This document shows positions 53,533 through 63,024 of a stretch of DNA of 64,000 nucleotides, in pieces (positions within the stretch are counted from its first letter, which is position 1; every line of letters starts with the position of its first letter). The notes beneath the pieces are model-generated. The model was not told where the DNA came from. It searched no databases and saw only the letters and a program-made list of their open reading frames with translations. The DNA is taken from NCBI GenBank assembly GCA_004194705.1, contig SADC01000399.1:124001-188000 (forward strand), given 5' to 3'. Both the position numbers and the translations under genes were made by a program. The stretch comes from Ditylenchus dipsaci (Eukaryota; Nematoda; Chromadorea; Rhabditida; Anguinidae).

Positions 53533-53590
53533 GTAAAATTCACACAAATTACATTATACAAAAGTAATGATAATAACCTTGCTCTTTTAG

Positions 53591-53780
53591 GTCTGAGTTT
53601 TTCAACAATGTTTATCATCGTTTCCTGCTGGCCACTCGTTCCGACATGAAGTGCCTTTGTTTGAAAGCAATGGGGGTGGTCTACGAAAGGCATTGCATTA
53701 CTATTGGTGCCTTTTCCGACTCCAAATTCATAGTGCAGATGATGTCCAAATGTACTAATGTGGCTGAGAGAGATCACTAT
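53591..53780 (+). CDS. RME-8: RME-8 exon
   Basis: Reads SEFFNNVYHRFLLATRSDMK, CLCLKAMGVVYERHCITIGA, FSDSKFIVQMMSKCTNVAER DHY. Matches FFNELYHRFLLTxxxxMKCLCLQAxxIVYxRxxxxIGxFxD. Donor TAT|GTTGGT is weak but keeps phase. Confidence 0.93.
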
Positions 53781-54023
53781 GTTGGTTTTTTTTTTCGATT
53801 CAGAGGTAGACACAGGTAGACCCAATAGCATGGTATTAGTCTCATAGCAAGTAATTTGGTCGCATACACTCCTTGCGAACGGTAAGAGTTGATTCTTTCG
53901 CAAGTCCCAGTTTGATCACCATCGGGTGGAATTCCGTGTGGAAACTCGGGCAGGTCCGAATGGAGCCTCTGTGTCCACTTCTGATGCTGTACAGAATTAC
54001 TGTATCTGCCGATGTTTTTTCAG

Positions 54024-54158
54024 CTATTTCTGATAAGTAAATTGGTATTGGACAAGCACAATGTAAGAGATCTAATAGCTGCTGATGCCCTACCTTTGCT
54101 TGTAGACTTAGCTGTTTTGGCTCATCTTCACGTAAATAGAGCTAAAATACACAGTCAG
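54024..54158 (+). CDS. RME-8: RME-8 exon
   Basis: Reads LFLISKLVLDKHNVRDLIAA, DALPLLVDLAVLAHLHVNRA, KIHSQ. Matches LFLNKLILNKKNVKDLxxxNGxxxLVDLLTLAHLHxxRA. Donor CAG|GTGAGT. Confidence 0.94.
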
Positions 54159-54200
54159 GTGAGTATGCTTTGGAAACCACTATAAGAAAGGCGTTTTTAG

Positions 54201-54302
54201 ACCAATGTGATAGAGGGAGCGCAAGGAGGGGAGAATGAGTCCAAAGAGTGGTACTACAACGACAAGAATGGCCAACGCCAAGGACCTTTATCATTCCAAT
54301 GT
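54201..54302 (+). CDS. RME-8: RME-8 exon, GYF-like motif
   Basis: Reads TNVIEGAQGGENESKEWYYN, DKNGQRQGPLSFQC. EWYY-x(7)-GPxSF is the GYF-like signature in this protein. The following intron (54303-58055) is 3.75 kb and full of nested elements. Confidence 0.92.
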
Positions 54303-54735
54303 GTAAGTTTTGAGCGATTATTTATTATTTAAAGACATACCATATTTCCTCAGTGAGTAGGTGCGTGTGCAGGAGTATAGGGTAGTATGCTTGGGGAGCC
54401 GATTTGAGGCATAGTGGTTACGCTGATTATATGAATAAAGAGGTATTGTGTGTTGAAAAATTGATTTTTTTGAGTTAAAAAGAGTTTTGAGATGCGGCGC
54501 ATCAAGCAGCGTGGCCGCGAGCGGAGGGCGAAGAATGACCGTCCTTTGCTGAAATAAAATTGAAATAAAACTTTTAGTGAGGATATAGCACAAACATGAT
54601 CTGTTGGTCGGCCAGTATATTAACTTAGTATGCCATGAGAGTTAGTAGGTGTGCCAGGATAGTGAGTAAGTGTGCCAAGACAGAAAAGAGATCTTCCAGA
54701 AGAGCTAATGAATGTGTTAGTAATTAGAGAGTTTT

Positions 54736-55436
54736 CGGCGCTACTTGCATATACCCCCCCCCCAAATCAACTTTTTTTAAATGTTCCCAAACACCCTATA
54801 TCGACCTAAAATCGCCTCAGAAGCTCAAAAAAGAAAGTATTTTTGAGTTCTGGTCAATAAAAATCGAGTTTCTGGACCACCAAAAAGTACCCATTTTGAC
54901 CATTTCCGAAGGGATTTAAGGCTGTATTAGGGTGGAAATAGACCAAAAAAGGTTCCAATTTTGAACAAAAAGGAAGATGTTGAACATAGTTTTGTTGACT
55001 GGGCCTACCGCCTAAAAAAATCTGGTATGCATACATTTTTATGCATCCAGAGTCACTTTCGAGTGATTTGTGTCTAAGGTATGTGGGTAAGCGCATCTCT
55101 AACTCTCAAGCCCCTGCGCCCCCTGCGCCCCGAAGGAGGCGAAGGGGGCTTGGTTGGTTAGAGATGCGCGCACTCACTTACCTTAGACATAATTCCGAGC
55201 AAGACTCTTGAACAAAAATGCATTTAGAGACTATTTTTGCCCAGCTCCAGTGACCAAAACATGGTAAAACAGGTAAAAGTCGAAATTCAAAAGCGCCCAA
55301 AACTCAATTTTTCATTGACCAGAACTCAAAAATAATGTCTTTTTTGAACTCCTGAGGCGATTTTGAGTCGATGTAGGTGTTTAAAACACTTTTAAAAAGA
55401 GCTGATTTAGGGGGGGGGTATATGCAAGTAGCGTCG
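54736..55436 (+). mobile_element. G-run MITE with nested palindrome, in RME-8 intron
   Basis: CGGCGCTACTTGCATATACC and GGTATATGCAAGTAGCGTCG are the ends, with C and G runs on the inner side. Between them TGAGTTCTGGTCAATAAAAA mirrors TTTTTCATTGACCAGAACTC. The element 54970-55262 sits inside. Confidence 0.9.
54970..55262 (+). mobile_element. Palindromic element with GC-rich core
   Basis: GTTTTGTTGACTGGGCCTAC to CAGTGACCAAAACATGG, with TATGCATCCAGAGTCACTTT, CTAAGGTATGTGGGTAAGCG and core GAAGGAGGCGAAGGGGGCTT. It is close to the copy at about 47610-47880. Partial copies lie near 51000 and 56265. Confidence 0.85.
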
Positions 55437-55689
55437 AGTTTTCGATTTGTTGCATTGGTACGTTTAGATTTATTGTTTTTTTCGTTTTTTCAATGCATTA
55501 TTTTGTATTATTCACATACACTGGTCCCTTGACCGAGACGAGGGTGGTCCGCTGACAGGCGGACTCTCAGCTGAACACAATAGTGAAAAAAAAAAAAATC
55601 ACTATTTGCGGGTCAGCTGTCCCTAGAAACCAACCGAATCAGGATTTTTGCGTATGCAACTTCAAGAGGGCAGATCTCGTCAATTCGAT

Positions 55690-56130
55690 TTTTGATATCA
55701 GTTTTTTACAACTCAAACGAAAGCGCAGATCACAGGCTTTCAAATAGGGTATCTTTGAGGTATTTATGACGACTAATTGTTAAAATTTTAGTTCAAAGAA
55801 AAAATTGTATCCTTTTCAAAAACGGTGCTGATAATTACGAACGGAACAAAAAGTATGATAACGTCATTTTTTTAGCTGCCAGTGTCAAATTTCAAATTCC
55901 GCTCAAGACAATAGATATCCAAATTCAGATTTTTTTGAAATTTAAAATATTTTTGTCTTGAGCGGAATTTGAAATTTAACACTGGCAGCTAAAAAAAATG
56001 ACGTTATCATACTTTTTCTTCCGTTCGTAATTATCAGCACCGTTTTTGAAAAGGATACAATTTTTTCTTTGAACTAAAAGTTCAACACTTAATTGTCTCA
56101 TTGTACCTCAAAGATACCCTAGTTGAAAGC
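55690..56130 (+). mobile_element. Long foldback in RME-8 intron
   Basis: AAAATTGTATCCTTTTCAAA and TTTGAAAAGGATACAATTTT, plus CTGCCAGTGTCAAATTTCAA with its mirror TTGAAATTTAACACTGGCAG. The central block AATTCCGCTCAAGACA is shared with the 16676 foldback. Confidence 0.85.
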
Positions 56131-56369
56131 CTATGATCTGCGCTAAACTACTTCAAACCATCCTGTACTACCTTAAATTACCGGAACTTGTTTACTTGGG
56201 GTGCCTTTTTTTTGGTCAAGTGAACATGGTTTGAACGCCATAGGGACCAACCATAACCAACTAGGGAGCTTGGTTGGTTAGAGATGCGCGCACTCATTTA
56301 CCTTACACATGATTCCGAGCAAGACTCTCGATCATAAATAAAAGACCCTGTTTTTTCCTGTTCAATGGT

Positions 56370-56560
56370 CCCGCGCCAATTCAATTCTTCTCTTCGGATT
56401 TTTCAACTTAGTTTCTAACAAAACAATGCCTAGAATTTAATTTCAGTTTAGCTGTGTTAGAAACTAAGTTAAAAAATCCGTACAGAACTTCAATGATTAG
56501 GGAAATTTTTTGAATTGGCGCGAGACCATTGATTAGGAAGAGACAGGGTCCTTTTAGGTG
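56370..56560 (+). repeat. Inverted repeat TTAGTTTCTAACA
   Basis: TTTCAACTTAGTTTCTAACA and TGTTAGAAACTAAGTTAAAA are mirrored. Outer TGGTCCCGCGCCAATTCAA mirrors TTGAATTGGCGCGAGACCA. It is a hairpin of about 180 bases with no further features. Confidence 0.75.
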
Positions 56561-56585
56561 GTTTGAGTTAGTTCAACCAAAAACT

Positions 56586-57930
56586 GAAAAAAGGAAGGGA
56601 AAGGTAAAAGTGTAAGGAGGGAGATTTGCGAAGGCAAATCTCCGTACCGTCGATTTGTCCTGAGAGGAGTGACCGTCTAGCAGAAGTTAAAGGGGCAAAT
56701 ACTGTTTGAAATCGTAAAGCGATTTCAAACAGGATTTGTCTTCTACCGAAAGAATGTTGACCCGTCGGCGAAAATCTTAGTTCCTTGTTCTGAAGGACCT
56801 AAAAAGCGCTCAAATCTATCGATTCTGCAATGGAAAAGAAAGAGGAAGAAAGCAAGGCTAAGCCGAAGCAAGTGGTGCCGAGGCAAATTTTGGACATCCG
56901 AGACAGGCTCGCGATCGCTCTGGAGGAGGCAAACCTGCAAGGGGCTGATGATATGGCCAGCACCCAGTGGAATGCGCTTTTGGATGAGATCAAGGAATGG
57001 CTGGCTCGCAGTGGAAGGAGCACGACGATGAACACGGTAAGCAGGTTAGTGCCCTTTCCTCATTTACCGAAGCAGAGAAGTTGGCTGGTAGTGCCCGAGG
57101 CATGGAAGGTTCGTCAACCCGGAAGTGCCGTTGGGTCGTGTGGGAAGTACCGAAAAGGGTTTGTGTGGTGTGGGTGTGGACCGTCTACAGAGTGGGGTGT
57201 ATGGTTACCGTCTAGCAGGTGTTAATGGGACCGAAGCGTTGGGTGTGAAGGGGTGTGTTGACCGAAAGGGATGGAAGTGCGAAAAGACCGAAGTTAGCGA
57301 CCCGTCGATGGAAGTGCAAGCCGAAGTGGACCAGAAGCAAGCAGAAGACTCCATAGCCAAACTGCAGCTCCGTGGTATTGCCGAAGCCAAAGCTCCTCCT
57401 GTGATGGTCAAGTCAGCTCCGCTCCCTGTCATCTGTGACTCGCCTGCCGATCTCTGTGGCCAGCAGCACGCTCCCAATCAAACTGCGCAACGGATGCTAG
57501 AAACAAAGCGAATGGACCGCCTCTTCGACTGGACCGGACTCAAGTGGAAGTGGCCGCCTACCCGTCTCTGTCTCTGCAGCAACTCTACCAAAGAAGCCGA
57601 GTGGAAATGACCCGTCTCAAGAAGATCAGCAATGAAGCGACTGCCTGCGTGGATCTGGCCGAGTTCTACCTGCACTGTGGCCTCAAGGAAGTGGAAGAAG
57701 CCAAGAAGCGAATGACTCGCCTAGAATCTATTGTAGGATCGTCGTTGTCCGTTCTGTCTTCTCGTGGTAGTGTTGTTGGTAGTTGTGGGAATAAAATGGG
57801 TGTGGTCACTCCTCTTGTCCCGGTGCCAGGAAGACGATGCAAGATAAGTGTTTGTTTTTTACTAAAGGAATCACCCAGTGATAGCATTGAGACATTCAAA
57901 ACATTCAGAACACAAAAAGCTAGTTTAAAA
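56586..57930 (+). other. GC-rich coding-like segment in RME-8 intron
   Basis: This block is far richer in GC than the surroundings and full of long frames on the plus strand. One begins MEKKEEESKAKPKQVVPRQI and includes RDRLAIALEEANLQGADDMA. Later frames give EVQAEVDQKQAEDSIAKLQL and EVAAYPSLSLQQLYQRSRVE MTRLKKISNEATACVDLAEF. Frames change between these, so one ORF with indels is possible. Motifs such as ACCGTCTAGCAG and GACCCGTC recur. It could be a decayed retroelement gag-like ORF, a nested gene or an insertion of foreign DNA. I cannot tell. Confidence 0.45.
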
Positions 57931-58055
57931 TAATTTGTAGACCAATTGACCATAGATCAATTTTTTAATGGGTCGGCTATATACCTGTATAAGGCCGACC
58001 ATATTTTCAGCCATATGGCGATAAGAATAAATTTTTTCATTTCATCCTGTTTCAG

Positions 58056-58321
58056 ATGAAAGACATGTACAAAGAGGCAAAACTGTTCGAAAAGACTGAA
58101 ATCTGGGCAGAAGGACTTGACAAATGGTGCCATCTTTCAGCAGTAGCACAGTTTCGCTGGACTGTTTGCTCTTCTTCAAACATAGCCTCATCACATACTT
58201 CTTGTGATCTTGCTCTTCAACCTCAAGGACCAATGGGTGGCACAGGCTTATTTAATCTCACAGATATGTGCAGTCTCATTCTGGACACACTCATTCAAAT
58301 GTGTGCTTTCTATCCCTCAAG
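58056..58321 (+). CDS. RME-8: RME-8 exon
   Basis: Reads MKDMYKEAKLFEKTEIWAEG, LDKWCHLSAVAQFRWTVCSS, a Ser-rich stretch, and GLFNLTDMCSLILDTLIQMC AFYPS. Matches MxxLWxxGxLxxxTxxWAxGxxxWxPLxxxxQLKW and the TDLAxxILNxLIxMCxxFPSR segment after the GYF motif. Confidence 0.92.
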
Positions 58322-58375
58322 GTTAATATTCACAATTATTTTCATATAGTGTTTAAAAATTCTCAACCATTTCAG

Positions 58376-58526
58376 AGATGAAGCGGGTTCTATTATTCGT
58401 CCACTGCCAAGAGTCAAGAAGATTCTCTCAGAGCCAGTGCTTTTATATCAAATTGTGCAATTGTTGTTGACTTATGACCCTGCTATAGTCCAAAGGGTGG
58501 CTCAGCTGGTCAATGATGTTATGCAG
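58376..58526 (+). CDS. RME-8: RME-8, last exon in view
   Basis: Reads RDEAGSIIRPLPRVKKILSE, PVLLYQIVQLLLTYDPAIVQ, RVAQLVNDVMQ. Matches RDxDxAIIRPLPKVKRxLSxxxxLPHIxQLLLTFDPxLVExVAxLLxxIMQ. Donor CAG|GTGAGT at 58527. No later exon is found before 64000, so the next intron is at least 5.4 kb or the locus breaks off here. The J domain should follow downstream. Confidence 0.93.
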
Positions 58527-59214
58527 GTGAGTACTTGGGGGTGGGAGAGGGGGTTTCGGAGGAGGCTGGCCCAGATTATCAAATTATGTTATCATTTTAT
58601 TACAAAAATTTCAAAAACACGGCAAGTTTACCGATTTTCTATTTACTCGAAGCTCAGTTTTTAAATAAAATGTATTGGCAATTTATGCCCTAAAGTTTAG
58701 GGCATTCCTCTTTTATGAAATTTTTTTGAATTCGCCTTTTCCGATTTTTTATTTCAACCCGTTAATGCGCGCTGCTAGAATTTTTATACCAGAAAACAAC
58801 AAGGGGGGGGGTTGTATCATGTTTTTAAATTATTTTTTCTTTAATTTTCGGACAATATTTTTTTCTGCCCATTAAATTGTCGAAAATGCCCGTTAAATAT
58901 TTTTTGCCATTAATTCGTGTTGCCCGATAAATATTCTTTTTTGCCCGTTAAATATTGTTTTTTACGCGTTGATCTATCTAGCCTGTTAAGTACAACACCA
59001 ATTGAAAATCTTCTGACAATAACAGGCCAGCAAGAGTAAAGGCTTGTTTCCAATGAGCGGATTTTACATTCACTCTCACTCTTCATTGGGTACACGAAAA
59101 TTCTTTCACTCTTACTTTAACTCTCTCTTTTACTCCAGTGTTTACCCAATGTGAGAGGGAGAGTGCAAGGCAGACTGAGAGTGAGAAACAGACTGAGAGT
59201 AAAACTTTTTTACT

Positions 59215-59510
59215 TTTTCGGGTTCCGAAACTTGTTTTCTGGACTTATTCGAACATGCTGAAGTTGGTTCGATAGTGGTAAAATGCCATTTTGTAGGGTA
59301 TTTCTTGGGTTTACATTTAAATCGAGTTTTGGTAAAATGAATTATTTCCCAATACTCAAAAAATAACATACGAAACCTTATTTTACTATTACCAAACCAT
59401 CTTCAGCAGGCCCGAATCAGTCCAGACAACAGATTTTGGAATCAGAAAAAGTAAAAAGAAATTGCTCTAAGTGGACGACCACTTGGTTTGGTTAATTCAG
59501 ACTAAAAAAA
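59215..59510 (+). mobile_element. Foldback with AGTGGACGACCACTTGG end
   Basis: CGAACATGCTGAAGTTGGTT and AACCATCTTCAGCAGGCCCG are mirrored. The right end is CTAAGTGGACGACCACTTGG. A second copy begins at 63811 (GTGGTCGTCCACTTGG) in the opposite orientation and runs off the window. Confidence 0.75.
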
Positions 59511-59696
59511 TTAAATTAAATAACAAGAAACGCGGCTAAAGCGGAGATGGGCGAAGGACATAGAAGAAAGTGGCATAATACATGGCATAATACAATATTT
59601 AATTTGACGGCGCACAGGCGATACTTACTTGGTAGCGTTCCCATGTGACTAGATAGAGACCACCGTTAAAGAGATCATAATGCTGGGTGACGGGGA

Positions 59697-59802
59697 TTCC
59701 GACACTTCTGTCCCGCACATTTCTGTCCCGATACTTCTGTCCCGACAGTTCTGTCCCGGGCAGTTCTGTCCCGGACATTTCTGTCCCGACACTTCTGTCC
59801 CA
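59697..59802 (+). repeat. One-sided array, ACTTCTGTCCCG motif
   Basis: About eight units of (A/T)CTTCTGTCCCG or CAGTTCTGTCCCG in 106 bases. No inverted partner is found in the window. Probably one end of an array-ended element whose other end is lost. Confidence 0.8.
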
Positions 59803-59884
59803 TTTCCGAATTTTCTTATAAGTTTTAAATTGTTGCATGAAATTTTTTGATGTGTTTTATCGTATTGAGTAAGCAATTATATTA

Positions 59885-60818
59885 TTAGGTTGTAACATAA
59901 GTTCCCAGCGTTTTTATTTGACGGTATCTCCTGACACGAATGATTGCTGGCCTTGTGCCATGTTATTTACCAAAATGAAGCCCTGTATTTGCTCTTTCAT
60001 ACGCTATATAATTTACTCTTGTGTGCTTTAATTTTTAATCAGTTATAGGCAATTGAAATGGATTGTCAAGTTGACAAAAAATCACATTTTCGACACCTTC
60101 TTCTTTTTGCTTTCAATCGAGGCCAAAAAGCTGCACAAGCTGCTCGGGACATTTGCGCTGTGTACGGAGAGGCTGCTATTGGCGAAAGCACTGCCCGTGA
60201 ATGGTTTGCCAAATTCAAAAAGGGCATCTTTGACCTTGAAGACGCTTCCCGCTCCGGCCGTCCAGTCGAGTTTGATGAGGACCGTCTGGAGTCTCTTTTG
60301 AAGGAGGATGGCCGTCAAACAACTCGGGAATTGGCTGAGAAGATGGACAGCAATGCAATGACCATTTCCCGTCACCTTGCGGCTATGGGAAAAGTGCAAA
60401 GGCTTGGAGCTTGGGTCCCAGTGATCCTGCTCCACGACAACGCCAGACCACACGTGGCTAAACTTGTCAAAAAAGCTCTTCTTGAGCTCGGATGGGAAGT
60501 GTTACTGCACCCGCCATACTCTCCCGATCTGGCCCTAGTGACTACTATCTTTTCCTCTGCCTTTCCAATGATTTGCGCGAGTTACGTTTGAAAATAATGA
60601 GGAACTCGAAGATTGGCTTCAAGATTGGTTCGACTCTCGACCTGGTGACTTTGGCGGAAGGGAATCGACAAATTGCCGGAAAAATGGGAGGAAGTGGTAA
60701 ATAACGATGGAGACTACATTACTGAATGATATGCAACTGTTGATGTATGTTTTTTTTATGAAACACCAATAAATTTTGAAATTCCAAAAAAACGCTGGGA
60801 ACTTATGTTACAACCTAA
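59885..60818 (+). mobile_element. Mariner element (mellifera/elegans-like), internally deleted
   Basis: Inverted ends TTAGGTTGTAACATAAGTTC and GAACTTATGTTACAACCTAA, flanked by TA on both sides. The length is 934 bases against about 1.3 kb for an intact mariner. It contains a broken transposase (60058-60737). Confidence 0.96.
60058..60737 (+). pseudogene. Mariner transposase, deleted and frameshifted
   Basis: The N-terminal part has the helix-turn-helix region ([20 protein letters not shown] ... [27 protein letters not shown] ... TTRELAEKM) and reaches LGAWVP. It then jumps straight to [20 protein letters not shown] and YSPDLA. The middle, with the first catalytic Asp (GDEKW block), is missing, so it cannot be active. 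The tail continues in other frames ([14 protein letters not shown], then ELEDWLQDWFDSRPGDF), with one-base losses at a CCC and a TTT run. Confidence 0.93.
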
Positions 60819-60884
60819 TAGAAAATTCAAAATTTTCAACAAAACCAAGCTTCATTTTGGCATAAACAACACCAACAATCAAAC

Positions 60885-60955
60885 AAAGCAAAATAGCCGG
60901 CTATTTTGCCAGCTATTTAGCGGCTAAATAGCCGGCCATTTAGCCGCTGGTCAAC
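60885..60955 (+). repeat. TAGCCGGCTATTT palindromic cluster
   Basis: Repeated ATAGCCGGCTATTTTGCC, TTAGCGGCTAAATAGCC and GGCCATTTAGCCGCTGG. One end of another short-motif array, or a small hairpin, next to the mariner. Confidence 0.65.
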
Positions 60956-60994
60956 TGTAAGTTCGACACCGTATCGGAAGTCTGAAATATGGTT

Positions 60995-61780
60995 ATTTTC
61001 TTTGTTCTTCGTGCAGCTTTGTTTCTTATTATAGGAACCCCACACATTTCATACCATTTTACGCAAAATTAAGTAGGCTTTCTCATGATATGAGCAGTTT
61101 AAGCATATCGACAATTCTTTACTTAAAAAATTAGCAATTAACACAAAAGTCGTATTTTTAAAAAACAGAAATTTCAGATAAAAACATGATTTTGCTCTTT
61201 CAAAGTGCCCCCGGTGCGTTTTTTATTGCGGATTCGGAAAGCTCCACTAATTTCAAGCAAGATAGAGAAAAAAGTTTTGAGAAACCTGGGTGAAAAAGGT
61301 TGCTAAATGAGACAAAAACGTATACATACTGAAATTTTAATGATTTTTTGACATTCATTCTTTTTAGGACGTTTTTCAGCGCAGATTTTTTTTCGTTCGA
61401 ATAAAATCATATGCATTGTTTGACACAGAATTAAGAGGGCTTTCTTTTGGTTATAGTGGTTCCTGCTTGGCTCTATTTTTTTGTGGAAAAACTCAGTTTA
61501 GAACAAAAGTTGAGCTTTCAAATCAGCAATTTTGAGATTAAAACCTATTTTTCAGTATTTTAAATGTCCCCGTACGTTTTTATTACGGATTCAGAAGAGG
61601 CACGAACTTTGAGTAAGTAAATTTACAAAAATCCGGGTGACAAAGAGTTTTTATTTGAGACAAAAAGCCTGTGCACTAAGTTCACAATGACTTTTGGCAT
61701 GCTTCTTCTTTCGGGAATTTTTTAATAAGAATTTGTTTAATACTTAAACTAAAAATATTATATTTTTGGCGCAAAGTTAA
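60995..61780 (+). repeat. Diverged tandem repeat, units of about 350-380 bases
   Basis: Recurring landmarks in the same order are TTAAGTAGGCTTTCTCATGA / TTAAGAGGGCTTTCTTTTGG / TTAAGTGGCTTTCTCATAG, TGCGGATTCGGAAAG / TACGGATTCAGAAG, and TGGGTGAAAAAGG / CGGGTGACAAAGAG. Two full units and part of a third. Confidence 0.7.
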
Positions 61781-61900
61781 GTGGCTTTCTCATAGTGCTA
61801 TTAGTTTTTGCATGTAGATTGATTTTTGCTGACAAAGCCGGTCAAAATAGCCTTTTTCTTAAAGAAAAGATATTTGTTTAACGCAAAAATCAATCTAAAT

Positions 61901-62623
61901 CATAGTAGGATCGCCGTCTTGCCAGGCCATCCCGTCGCCGTCTCGTCCTGAGACGGCCCAATTTCGGACGGGACGGCGACGGCCAAGGAAAAGAAAAGGC
62001 CAGGACGGAGACGGAGGACGGCCGGCCAATTTTTTTAAGACAGCATACGGCCGGTGAGCAAATGATAAATAAAGTATAAAAAGCCATGCTAAATATGAAC
62101 ATTCTTATCATTTCTGTTCATTTATTTTCTAATGAAGCATCTTCTTCTTTTATATTGTATATTCTTTCTGTTCGTATTAGCATATGTCAGCAAGAGCAGC
62201 AAATTCGTGGCGCAAATTTCTTCGTGCAGTTGCTCTCGTGAATCGGAATTGACATTACGGTGGACCAAGTTACAGATGCATTGAAGAATGACAGCAGCGA
62301 GGATTTAGAGAAAAAAATTGAGTCAATTATCGACAAATATTACCCAGAACTCAGAAATAATATCAAAAAAAACAGAAAAAGATAAATAAGGAACTCAGTC
62401 AGTCCAATGAAACCGAATAATCAACTCCACTGTTGGATTAAAATAGGAATTGTACACCACTGTTGTCTGATAAACATGTATTCTAAAAAGTCTGCAAGTT
62501 TGTACAATTTCAAATAGCAAAATTGGATAATTTTTCAATTTGGACGGTGAGGAAGACGGTTGAAAAAGTTAGTGAGACGGAGACGGGGACGGCCGTCCTT
62601 TTTAGAGATTTGTCCCACTATGA
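61901..62623 (+). mobile_element. Array-ended element, GACGGGACGGCGACGG motif
   Basis: The left end CATAGTAGGATCGCCGTCTT is followed by GACGG/CCGTC-rich sequence. The right end AGACGGAGACGGGGACGGCC leads to GTCCCACTATG. The interior holds the small ORF at 62132. Confidence 0.8.
62132..62385 (+). CDS. Small secreted-protein-like ORF inside a transposon (one frame change)
   Basis: MKHLLLLYCIFFLFVLAYVS is a good signal peptide. It continues KSSKFVAQISSCSCSRESEL and stops at 62282. A second frame from about 62261 gives VDQVTDALKNDSSEDLEKKI, ESIIDKYYPELRNNIKKNRK R, ending TAA at 62383. One indel near 62265 would make a protein of about 80 residues. Placement between GACGG arrays suggests cargo of the element. 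Could be chance. Confidence 0.35.
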
Positions 62624-63024
62624 TCTACATGCAAAAACTAATAGCGCTACAAAAAAGCCCAACTTTTTTTGCGCCAAAATATAATATTTTTAGTTTAAGT
62701 ATTTAACAAATTCTTATTAAAAAATTCCCGAAAGAAGAAGCATGCCAAAAGTCGTGTAGGTCGAACTTTGAATTGGCCATATTTCGAGATCCAAATTTAA
62801 AGTTGGCGTTCTGTGAAAGTAAACTTCCTCAGAATCGTCTCCTCTTTTGAATGAGACCAAAACTAAAAAATTTCGAAAATTTGAGGGAACGAAAGTTTAC
62901 ATGAGGTGGTCCATTTTTACAGAAAATGCATTTTAACGGACAAACACAAATCAGCGGGCAAAAAAAAATATTTAACCGGCAAAAAAGAATATTTATCGGG
63001 CAACACGAATTACCCGTGGTTACA

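Larger units (their letters stand above)
61692..62752 (+). mobile_element. Long inverted repeat around a GACGG-ended element
   Basis: CTTTTGGCATGCTTCTTCTT and AAGAAGAAGCATGCCAAAAG are the ends. AAACTAAAAATATTATATTT and CATGTAGATTGA / TGATCTACATG continue the arms. The element 61901-62623 occupies the centre. Confidence 0.85.
58866..63020 (+). mobile_element. Outer inverted array: GCCCGTTAAATATT motif
   Basis: The left side has TGCCCGTTAAATATTTTTTG, CCATTAATTCGTGTTGCCCG and AAATATTCTTTTTTGCCC. The right side has GGGCAAAAAAAAATATTTAA, CGGCAAAAAAGAATATTTAT and CGGGCAACACGAATTACCCG in inverse order. The 4 kb between include the mariner, the CCCGACACTTCTGT array and the 61.7-62.7 kb nest. Confidence 0.7.
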
